Origin: Pythium myriotylum
Taxonomy: Eukaryota > Oomycota > Peronosporomycetes > Pythiales > Pythiaceae
Assembly: GCA_023091665.1 (NCBI GenBank)
Contig: JALJCQ010000012.1
Location: 1,922,001 to 1,986,000, forward strand
Reading direction: 5' to 3'
DNA: 64,000 nucleotides
Below are positions 54,572-62,570 of the stretch, in pieces. Each line of letters begins with the position of its first letter. The stretch's first letter is position 1. The translations under genes were made by a program, and so were the position numbers. A model generated the notes under the pieces. That model did not search any database, was not told the origin of the DNA, and saw only the letters and a list, made by a program, of their open reading frames with translations.

Positions 54572-54635
54572 GGTGGCCCTTCAAGATCCAACGCTCGGAA
54601 GATGGTGGCCCTTCAAGATCCAACGCTCGGAAGAT
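54572..54635 (+). repeat. 32-bp tandem duplication across LRR start codon
   Basis: Two identical 32-bp units (54572-54603 and 54604-54635) begin GGTGGCCCTTC and end with CGGAAGAT. Each places an ATG at the unit boundary (54602 and 54634). As 32 is not a multiple of three, the two ATGs are in different frames. Confidence 0.95.
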
Positions 54636-56572
54636 GGCGACCGAAGGCAAGACCAAAGTCGCGGCGACGCGCGGGAATGAGCTGCTGCGGCGCGTTCTGT
54701 CCGTGGACCCGCGCGTCGCCGAAGGGCTCCAGCGCGAGGCCCGCGGCGTGGCGTCTTCCTCGCCACAGGAGCTCGAGCAACTGCTCGAGGAAGAGAAACG
54801 GCGTGCCATCACAGAGCCCTACCAGAGCTTTCTGTACGACGTGCGCGCCATGCTCAAGCGCGGCAACTTCAAAGGCACGCAGGGAGAAACGGTACTCCAG
54901 CGGATCCGCGCGCTGGGCGAGAAGGGAGAGAAGACGCTCGATCTGAGCGGCTTCAGCGTGCGCGACGACTTCGCTCTGCTCATGGTCGACTTTCTGCGGT
55001 CCCGAACGTGCTCTATAACAGCGTTGAACGTTGCAAAGACGCAAATCGGCATCGACGGCGCAATGGCCATCGCCAAAGCTGTAAATGGATCACTTGAGAC
55101 ACTGCAGTTTTCCGATAGTTCGCTCGATGTCGCGAGTTTCCGCAAATCTACACAGACGTCCCGTCGAGTCGATCTCTCTGGGAAGAAGTTCAACCACTTG
55201 GATGCAGCTGCGATCGGAGTGCTCATTGAGCGCGAGAGCCGAAAACTCGAGTGCTTCGATGTATCCCAAAACTGCTTAACAGGACGTTACACAAATGTCT
55301 TTCAAGGCATCACAGTGTTGTTAGACGGATTAAAGAAGTGTCGTCGCCTCCGAGAGCTCAAGTAAGTTCTTTCGAGCCTCTCAAACGAAACTCAGAAATG
55401 GTCGTGTTGCACGCTAATAGCGGTTAAGCCTCTGCTCCGTAGAGCTTCGCTCCGAGGGACTCGCAGCACTTGCGAATGTGATTTGCGATTTTGGAACACT
55501 CGAGAGGCTCGATCTGAGCGCCAATCGGGTATGCTGCAACAGTTTTGGTGATCGCAACATGTCGGGCTTTGAGGAATTTTGCAGCGTACTCTGGCAAGTA
55601 AAGAAGCTGAAGGTCCTTCGGTCGGTTTGATTTCGTTCATTATGTAGCGTCTGTGAATGAGTTGTTGATCGTTGGCTCTGGTACAGGCTAGCCCAAAATG
55701 AGTTGGATCACTCTGCGTGTACAGCCATCTCAACTGTATTGGCAGTAAACCCGCCCATCCTGAAATTGGATTTGTCACAAAACCCCTTTGCGGAGGCTGG
55801 TGCCGTTCAACTTGCCATTGGAGTGCAGAAAAATGTGATATTGGAAGAACTTGAGTACGTACGATGGGATAACTCTAGTTGAACGCTCTTGCTGACAAAA
55901 CTTCGTGCATCAAGTTTGACCGAGTGCAATTTGACTTGCGTCGCTGTTAGCGCACTGGCTGAAGTGTTGCGGAAATTCAACCGCACGCTTCGAGTGCTCA
56001 ACTTCAACAACAACCGTGGCATTCGATCTCGAGGGTACAAATATCTCATCCATTGTCTTACCGTAAATCCAACGATACGAGTCGTTCATACCAATCCGCT
56101 CCCGAAGTACGAGCCATTTGTAGCAAGAATGAACGACTTGCTGATTGTGAACTCATCCCTGGTAGCCTTAAAAAGGGAGTTCAGCCAGTTCAGTTTTGAA
56201 TCACTCTCAGAAGGATTACGCACAAACTTCATTGAAAAACTACAAGAATTGAGCGAGCAGGAGCTCTTACGACTGTACGACATGCAAGTAGTTGCTGATG
56301 CAGAGATCGGACTCGTTGAGGGGTTAAACCCAGCTATATCCAGTCTTCGATACTACTCGGAAATGCAGCAATATGCTCCTCTTAAGCGGTTGCTTTGGAT
56401 ATTGGAGAGGGGATCGCGAGAGGAAGAGATGAGCAAGCGACCGAAACGGAGTCGTGCAATGTCTCCGTCACGTACGATTAACCAAACCAACAAGTATAGC
56501 GGTATCTTACCTGTGGAAGCAGGTGGTGGTGACAGTGGTGACGACGATATCTGGGATTATCCGATTGCTTGA
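54634..56572 (+). CDS. Leucine-rich repeat protein (ribonuclease-inhibitor/NLR-type LRR)
   Basis: Exons 54634-55361, 55429-55620, 55687-55854 and 55915-56572 give 581 aa with consistent phases. The N-terminal 90 residues are charged and helical. LRRs follow, the later ones with the 28-residue RI-like pattern: 'KTLDLSGFSVRDDFALLMVD', 'LNLCSVELRSEGLAALANVI', 'LERLDLSANR', 'LKLDLSQNPFAEAGAVQLAI', and across a splice 'LEELDLTECNLTCVAVSALA'. Each join restores an LRR, supporting the exon model. The C-terminal 150 residues are helical, then basic, and end acidic. There is no signal peptide or NB-ARC domain. Probably a cytosolic or ciliary scaffold. The correct ATG is the second of two created by the tandem duplication. 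Confidence 0.85.
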
Positions 56573-56641
56573 AATGGCACATATTTATAGATCGGAGGAG
56601 AGTGCCGTTGCAACCCAACCGCCTGCATAACAATCGGCATC

Positions 56642-57686
56642 ATGGCTCCACCAGGTACGACCATCTCAGAGAGAAAGCAGTAGTAAGTGGCGTCGCGAAT
56701 ACTCACAAAAGGGACGGAGCAGAGCTCAAAGCTGGACCGGTGACGCGTGTTTGTCACGTTTGTGGCCGTCAATATGGACTCTCTTCGTTCGAAATCCATC
56801 TGAAACAATGCAAGAAGTTGTTTCTCGCCCAAGAAGAGCTCAAGCCGCGAAATGAGCGACGACCCTTGCCAAGAACCCCACCAGGTTTGGGAAATTCTCA
56901 AGGCGTTTCTCGAGGAGGAAGCCCAAGTGGAGAAGAAGGCGGCCATGGAGACAAGCCAACACGCGAGATGGTTGAGGCAATGAATCGTGCCGCACAGGAG
57001 ACGTACAACGAGCATGGTATGGAAAAGTGCGAGAACTGCGGCAGGACTTTCGCGGAAGGACGCCTTGTAATTCACGCCAAGAGCTGTCGCCCTGGAAACG
57101 CTGCCCGACGAGTTGAAGAAGGCGTTGCGCCACGCAATAAACGAGGTGTGTGAGCTGTTTCTGGTATTTGCACATAATCTAATATTTGTTTGGTACCTTG
57201 GCGTTGGTTTGTAGAGACGAATGCAGAGGTTGGCACGATACCGTCCATCAAGAAGGTGCTGTGGCGAGCGAGCTTTTGTCCTTTATTGACTGCACTTGCT
57301 CACTGAATGTAATTGCTAATGCCATCTCCTTACAACAGAGCACGTTACGTCCAGCGACAACAGATCGAGAGGAAATGTCGCCGGCGAGGCCAACGGCTGC
57401 GCCAAGTACACCTTCCTCTGCGACAGCTCGACCGCTTGCCGGGAGTCTCGCGAGCAATCGCAAGAAGATTACGTCGCAGGATGCAATATCCAGTGGAGGA
57501 AGTCTGCGTTCTCCCCTCGGGTCAGTCGAATTGAACGAAGCGGCACTCCGTCGAGAACTTCAGGGAAAAGAAACAGTCGTGAGTGTCATCAATGCAAAAC
57601 TCGATCACTGGGAAGCTACAACGCTGGCAGCTTTACAGGAGATCCGTGACCTGAAACAACTCTTCGCTCAGATCAATGAAGGATGA
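56642..57686 (+). CDS. C2HC zinc-finger protein (ZC2HC1/FAM164-like)
   Basis: Exons 56642-56654, 56723-57145, 57215-57255 and 57339-57686 give 274 aa. The first coding exon is only 13 nt (MAPP plus one base). Two C2HC fingers are visible: 'RVCHVCGRQYGLSSFEIHLK' followed by QC, and 'EKCENCGRTFAEGRLVIHAK' followed by SC. Both keep the CxxC...HxxxC ligands and the family spacing of about 80 residues, and the linker before finger 2 contains 'MVEAMNRAAQETYNEHG'. A Ser/Pro/Arg-rich linker and a C-terminal coiled coil ('ALRRELQGKETVVSVINAKL') complete it. Relatives in ciliated eukaryotes are linked to basal bodies or cilia; that role is inference. It starts 70 bp after the LRR stop. Confidence 0.86.
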
Positions 57687-58055
57687 ATGAATGATCAATG
57701 GCGGGATCGACCTTACACCAAGCTCGCTACAGTGCTTGCACCGATCCAAGTCTCCACGAAGGCAGCAGGGACTTCCTTGGATTCGTGCGCGAGCTCTGTG
57801 CTGGTCTGGTCGTCCATCCCTCGCGCCGCAGATGCTCCATCCGAACCGAAAGAAGTCCCGAAGGCCATGGACGAAGCACGACGATGGGGAGATGCGAAGA
57901 TTCGATGGATCAAAGAGGAGACATATGAGAGGATGAAGATGGGCAAATGGAAACGCCACGCCGCGTGGAAAGAAGACAAATCGGAAACGAAAAGAAAGCT
58001 GGACTATGGAGAGAACACATGCAAGAAAACGACACTCGCTACACTACTGTACTAG
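57687..58055 (+). CDS. Hypothetical ORF entering the left palindrome arm
   Basis: This ORF of 122 codons begins immediately after the zinc-finger stop codon and crosses into the repeat arm at 57786. The part inside the arm encodes a charged helical stretch ('AMDEARRWGDAKIRWIKEET', 'YERMKMGKWKRHAAWKEDKS') that looks protein-like. The 5' part differs from the right-arm copy, so at least one copy lacks its original 5' end. It is convergent with the 234-aa gene, stops 20 bp apart. It may be a truncated 3' exon or chance. Confidence 0.3.
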   Translation: MNDQWRDRPYTKLATVLAPIQVSTKAAGTSLDSCASSVLVWSSIPRAADAPSEPKEVPKAMDEARRWGDAKIRWIKEETYERMKMGKWKRHAAWKEDKSETKRKLDYGENTCKKTTLATLLY

Positions 58056-59133
58056 GTATGATGACGATATCAACTCAAATCATGTTGAGCACCAACTTGA
58101 GGAGCTCGCGCCGGCGGCGCGGCGTCGCGCTCGCCAGCTGGCGCTCGTACCACTTGTAGAACGGGAACCACTTGCGCGTGAGCGCCTTGTACGTCTTGTC
58201 CACGTCGTACTTGTGGTGCTTGAGCGCCTTGACCACGACATCGACGATGGCGCCGTCGTGGCCAAGCAGGAAGTCGCGCTCGTAGTTGTCAACGTGGAGC
58301 TTGTTGACGATGATGTCGACCGTTTCGACGAACGGCTGCTTCAACGTGGCGTGCCGATGCAGCAAGTACTCGGAGTAGATCATGGGCACGATGTCGAAGA
58401 GTGGCGTGTAGCTAATCAGAGCCGCCGGGATATGTGACGGGGAGGCCGCGGGTTCCGTCTCGGGCTCCAAGGTGAGCTGAATGAGCTGCGGAACTGTCGG
58501 CGCGTGGAGGGTCTCGCTGTCGGCGTGAGCGTCGGCTTGAGCATCGGCGTGAGCATCGTCGAGAGCGAGAGCGAGAGCGTCGGGCCCCAACGTGGGCTCG
58601 GCCGCTTCGAGTGGCAGCGAGCTGCTCTCCTGCGCAACAGCGAGAGGCGCGCAGGAAGCCACGAAGGCCTTGGCCTTGGCGGCGAACGTGCTGGCGATGG
58701 AGGCGCTAGCGGAGGAGGAGGAGGAGGAGATCGCGGGGAGCGCGGTGGCCGGCGCGATGAGGATGGTGGCGAAGAACATCTTGGGTCGCGTGGAGCGCTA
58801 GAGCGGAGGGTGCGGTTTGCAGTGGGCGGATGCCGGCAGAGCAGAGGAATGAAGAGGGGGGGGGGGATCCCGGCCGCGGCGGCCCCCGCGGCGCGCGACG
58901 AGGTCTCGAGCCATCAATCACACTCGACTGGGTTCTGAGCCCTCCTGAGCCGTCCTGAGCCCTCACTGGGCTGGGTCTCATGGTGCTCACAGGCATGGAT
59001 GGATCTTGGAGAGTCGTGTGCGTGCAGAGAGGGTCCATGCGAGAGACCAGTGTGGAGTGTGTAGTGTATAGTGCGTATACAATGAGTGAGTATACAACAA
59101 GCGAGTGTGTTGGAAGGTTCCTTGTTCGTGGGG
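57786..59133. repeat. Left arm of large inverted repeat
   Basis: About 1,348 bp are nearly identical to the reverse complement of 59416-60766. Position x pairs with 118552-x in the outer part and with 118549-x inside, after a 3-bp length difference in a G/C homopolymer (about 58855-58866). I saw only two substitutions in the shared gene. The arm begins abruptly 100 bp after the zinc-finger gene. Confidence 0.95.
58075..58779 (-). CDS. Hypothetical 234-aa protein, left palindrome copy
   Basis: This single-exon gene starts at 58779. The N-terminus 'MFFATILIAPATALPAISSS' is hydrophobic and may be a signal peptide or mitochondrial leader. An Ala/Ser/Asp-rich low-complexity region follows, with 'DAHADAQADAHADSE'. 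The C-terminal 100 residues look folded: 'SYTPLFDIVPMIYSEYLLHR', 'VDNYERDFLLGHDGAIVDVV' and 'ALTRKWFPFYKWYERQLASA', ending 'LLKLVLNMI'. I do not recognise the family. The right copy differs by one residue (Leu here, Pro there, in 'VNKLHVDN') and one silent change. A short gene of this size fits wholly within the arm. Confidence 0.7.
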   Translation of the reverse strand: MFFATILIAPATALPAISSSSSSASASIASTFAAKAKAFVASCAPLAVAQESSSLPLEAAEPTLGPDALALALDDAHADAQADAHADSETLHAPTVPQLIQLTLEPETEPAASPSHIPAALISYTPLFDIVPMIYSEYLLHRHATLKQPFVETVDIIVNKLHVDNYERDFLLGHDGAIVDVVVKALKHHKYDVDKTYKALTRKWFPFYKWYERQLASATPRRRRELLKLVLNMI

Positions 59134-59207
59134 CCATGCGAGAGACCAGTGTGGAGTGTGTAGTGTATAGTGCGTATACAACGAGTGAGTATACAACAAG
59201 TGAGTGT
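59035..59207 (+). repeat. 99-bp direct repeat at the inner edge of the left arm
   Basis: A unit beginning CCATGCGAGAGACC at 59035 starts again at 59134. The second copy follows the first for about 74 bp with two substitutions, then resembles it again after a deletion. The right arm has only one copy. The strict end of arm identity (59133/59134) falls exactly on the unit boundary. Confidence 0.9.
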
Positions 59208-59415
59208 TCCTTGTTGAGGTTGTTTCCTGGTTCCTTTTCAGCTTGGCTTAGGTTCGCTCAGGTCTCTTGCGCACCCATGTCTCTCCACAGTGTGGGGAAT
59301 ATATCAGCGCAGAAAACGTCCACCGAATGTCGTTAGTATCAGGGAGCGAAACTACACAACAGTCTCTCTTCCCGTCCAACAACACACAACAAGGTCACTA
59401 TCAACCAGGAAACGA
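59134..59415. other. Asymmetric spacer of the inverted repeat
   Basis: These 282 bp between the strict arms contain the second direct-repeat copy on the left and unique sequence in the middle. Weak pairing resumes around TTTCCTGGTT (59221-59230) and AACCAGGAAA (59403-59412). No gene is supported. Confidence 0.8.
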
Positions 59416-59772
59416 CCCCACGAACAAGGAACCTTCCAACACACTCGCTTGTTGTATACTCACTCATTGTATACGCACTATACACTACACACTCCACACT
59501 GGTCTCTCGCATGGACCCTCTCTGCACGCACACGACTCTCCAAGATCCATCCATGCCTGTGAGCACCATGAGACCCAGCCCAGTGAGGGCTCAGGACGGC
59601 TCAGGAGGGCTCAGAACCCAGTCGAGTGTGATTGATGGCTCGAGACCTCGTCGCGCGCCGCGGGGGCCGCCGCGGCCGGGATCCCCCCCCCCCCCCTCTT
59701 CATTCCTCTGCTCTGCCGGCATCCGCCCACTGCAAACCGCACCCTCCGCTCTAGCGCTCCACGCGACCCAAG

Positions 59773-60477
59773 ATGTTCTTCGCCACCATCCTCATCGCGC
59801 CGGCCACCGCGCTCCCCGCGATCTCCTCCTCCTCCTCCTCCGCTAGCGCCTCCATCGCCAGCACGTTCGCCGCCAAGGCCAAGGCCTTCGTGGCTTCCTG
59901 CGCGCCTCTCGCTGTTGCGCAGGAGAGCAGCTCGCTGCCACTCGAAGCGGCCGAGCCCACGTTGGGGCCCGACGCTCTCGCTCTCGCTCTCGACGATGCT
60001 CACGCCGATGCTCAAGCCGACGCTCACGCCGACAGCGAGACCCTCCACGCGCCGACAGTTCCGCAGCTCATTCAGCTCACCTTGGAGCCCGAGACGGAAC
60101 CCGCGGCCTCCCCGTCACATATCCCGGCGGCTCTGATTAGCTACACGCCACTCTTCGACATCGTGCCCATGATCTACTCCGAGTACTTGCTGCATCGGCA
60201 CGCCACGTTGAAGCAGCCGTTCGTCGAAACGGTCGACATCATCGTCAACAAGCCCCACGTTGACAACTACGAGCGCGACTTCCTGCTTGGCCACGACGGC
60301 GCCATCGTCGATGTCGTAGTCAAGGCGCTCAAGCACCACAAGTACGACGTGGACAAGACGTACAAGGCGCTCACGCGCAAGTGGTTCCCGTTCTACAAGT
60401 GGTACGAGCGCCAGCTGGCGAGCGCGACGCCGCGCCGCCGGCGCGAGCTCCTCAAGTTGGTGCTCAACATGATTTGA
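59773..60477 (+). CDS. Hypothetical 234-aa protein, right palindrome copy
   Basis: Same gene as 58075-58779 in opposite orientation, with the two starts facing each other about 1 kb apart. Differences seen: CCC (Pro) for CTC (Leu) in 'VNKPHVDN', and a silent GTA/GTG Val change. The reading frame is intact. Upstream sequence is shared to the strict arm end, so both copies should have the same promoter for at least 350 bp. Family unknown. Confidence 0.7.
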   Translation: MFFATILIAPATALPAISSSSSSASASIASTFAAKAKAFVASCAPLAVAQESSSLPLEAAEPTLGPDALALALDDAHADAQADAHADSETLHAPTVPQLIQLTLEPETEPAASPSHIPAALISYTPLFDIVPMIYSEYLLHRHATLKQPFVETVDIIVNKPHVDNYERDFLLGHDGAIVDVVVKALKHHKYDVDKTYKALTRKWFPFYKWYERQLASATPRRRRELLKLVLNMI

Positions 60478-60496
60478 GTTGATATCGTCATCATAC

Positions 60497-60754
60497 CTAG
60501 TACAGTAGTGTAGCGAGTGTCGTTTTCTTGCATGTGTTCTCTCCATAGTCCAGCTTTCTTTTCGTTTCCGATTTGTCTTCTTTCCACGCGGCGTGGCGTT
60601 TCCATTTGCCCATCTTCATCCTCTCATATGTCTCCTCTTTGATCCATCGAATCTTCGCATCTCCCCATCGTCGTGCTTCGTCCATGGCCTTCGGGACTTC
60701 TTTCGGTTCGGATGGAGCATCTGCGGCGCGAGGGATGGACGACCAGACCAGCAC
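60497..60754 (-). pseudogene. Right-arm copy of the charged ORF, 5'-truncated
   Basis: These 85 codons match the 3' part of the ORF at 57687-58055. The match ends at the arm boundary (60766), beyond which the frame has different sequence. No ATG-led gene is evident, so this is probably a truncated fragment if the left ORF is real. Confidence 0.3.
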
Positions 60755-60904
60755 AGAGCTCGCGCAAGAAATGTACTAGTAGAACATCAGTCGTGTTACG
60801 GAGGAGGTCGGAAGACAATGGAGATCAACTCTCAAGCCTTTCGTCCACTTCAAAACTCCGACAGTGTATTCCAAATGCTTCGTTCGCTCACCAGACAAGC
60901 TTCC

Positions 60905-62337
60905 TCAAACGGACGCGCGGACGTTCGACTCCCATACCTTGAGGCGCTTGTCGTATGACACGGAAAGCATAACCGCCTTCTTATCACCATCAACATCCGG
61001 AGAGACACACAATCCTCGAACCAGTTTCTCGTGGCCGTCAATCTCGTCAACCACGCGCTCGGACGCAATACACCAAACGAAAATCTTCCCTCGATCTTCC
61101 GTGTTCGAGATCACATATTTCTCAGACGGATGCCACAATGCGCGTGGTTGACTGTAGGGCCCAGCTTTGTGTCCGTATAGATTCCGATACACAATATTGC
61201 TCTTGACCTGGTACGATCCCAACGTCGAGTGGGTGGGGGTCAGTCCTTTTCGCAGACACAATGATACCCTCATGCAAAACGCACCGAGAAAATGAAGTGG
61301 CGGTCCTTGTCTGTCGCTGCCAGCAAGTATTTGCCACTTGGAGAAGCTCGCAGATCCATGATCGTATAGGAGACGTGCTCGATACCATCTTGGTTCATGT
61401 TGACTCTGCCAGACCACAGTTAGCTGAGCGCCATATTGATGATCTTTTCGCCCGACTTTGCGTACCTCTCCTTCTCAAACGTTTTACAGTCGACGTAGTG
61501 CACGTAACAGTCGTCCCGAACAGCAATGGCGAGCAATTCGTTCTTCGAGCCGCCATCGAAGGGAGGCACAAACGCCATAGCCTCGACGATACCGTTGAAG
61601 TAGTACGACTTGATTTTTTCGCACGTCGCCGCCTCACTTTCTCCTCTCGCGAGGTGCTCGCAGCGATACAAGTTGACGGATTTGTCGCACGAGCCTGTCG
61701 CAAACAGCTCGCCGTTCGTGCTCCACGCGACCCGCATCGCGCCTGGCCGCGCGTGGTCGTGGAACGTGGCGACTTCCTGAATTTCCCACGTACCGTCGAC
61801 ATCCACGAGCTTGAGCAGCGCGTGCTTGGCATCCATGAACGACGCCACGAAAAAGTCCTTGAAGCTCGTGTTCGGATTGAACGCGATGTCCAGTACAGGC
61901 CCGCTCGCTTCGTACGCGCAGAGCTTCCGCTGCTGCTTCCAGTCGTGGACGACGATATGCTTGTCGACGCCTCCGGTCACCGCGATCGCCGGACTGCCCA
62001 CGGGCGACGCCACGCTGAGCAGATTCCCGACCGAGTGGATATTCTCCATCACCGCGACCTCTGCAGTTCGCACGCCTCCACCGGGGAGCAGCAGCTCGTC
62101 TGGGATCTGGCTCAGCGCGGCCTCGTTCGGCGCGGTGACGGTCGGGAGGAGCTGCTTGAAGGCCGCCTCGTTCTCCAAGAGCACGCGGTTGGCCTCGGCC
62201 AGCAGCTCGTTCTCGTCGACCAGCGCCTGGATCCGCGCCGAGCTCTCGGCCTCCAGCGCCTCCAACTTGGCCTCCAGCGCCGCGAGCTGTGCGCGCAGCC
62301 GCGCGTTCTCGGCCTCGAGTGCCGCCGCGTCCGCCAT
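60905..62337 (-). CDS. Coiled-coil WD40-repeat protein
   Basis: Exons 62337-61466, 61405-61285 and 61207-60905 give 431 aa with consistent phases. The true ATG gives MADAAALEAENARL. Residues 1-70 form a strong coiled coil ('LRAQLAALEAKLEALEAESS'). WD40-like blades follow: 'AIAVTGGVDKHIVVHDWKQQ', 'MRVAWSTNGELFATGSCDKS', 'IMDLRASPSGKYLLAATDKD', 'ISNTEDRGKIFVWCIASE' and 'VMLSVSYDKRLKVWES'. An apparent in-frame TAA (61422-61420) lies inside the first intron, which ends with a CTAAC branch-like site and TGGCAG. The partner is unknown. The gene ends 138 bp outside the right palindrome arm. Confidence 0.83.
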
Positions 62338-62570
62338 CGTCAGATACGCACGCAAAAGGCAAAAGGCGGTGGAGGTTGCCTTGAACACGCTTTACCAGGT
62401 GAGGTACCGGTATTATCCTCTGGTGAATGACGACGTCAAAAATGGATGTGTCGAACCTAATTATACCGAAAACGTCGTTCAGGGAGATGCGCGCCATGAG
62501 CTCACGAGAGAGAGAGAGAGAGAGAGGAGCCCATTGCTTGTCAATCCGCACGGCCGAGGCCCCAGGTGCC
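62338..62570. promoter_or_regulatory. Divergent promoter region with GA microsatellite
   Basis: These 233 bp lie between divergent starts of the WD40 gene (-) and the next gene (+). A GA run occupies about 62505-62527. No exact initiator was seen. Confidence 0.45.

Larger units (their letters stand above)
59416..60766. repeat. Right arm of large inverted repeat
   Basis: About 1,351 bp, the reverse complement of 57786-59133, three bases longer in the C homopolymer near 59686-59698. The arm ends inside the charged ORF, beyond which the sequence no longer matches the left side. Confidence 0.95.

Noticed and set aside
57786..60766. Palindrome as a transposable element with terminal inverted repeats
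   Set aside because: The arms make up nearly the whole structure, no transposase is encoded, and I saw no target-site duplication at the outer ends.
61420..61422. Apparent nonsense codon in the WD40 gene
   Set aside because: It lies inside an intron with a GTACGC donor, a CTAAC branch-like site and a TGGCAG acceptor; removing the intron keeps phase and restores a continuous protein.
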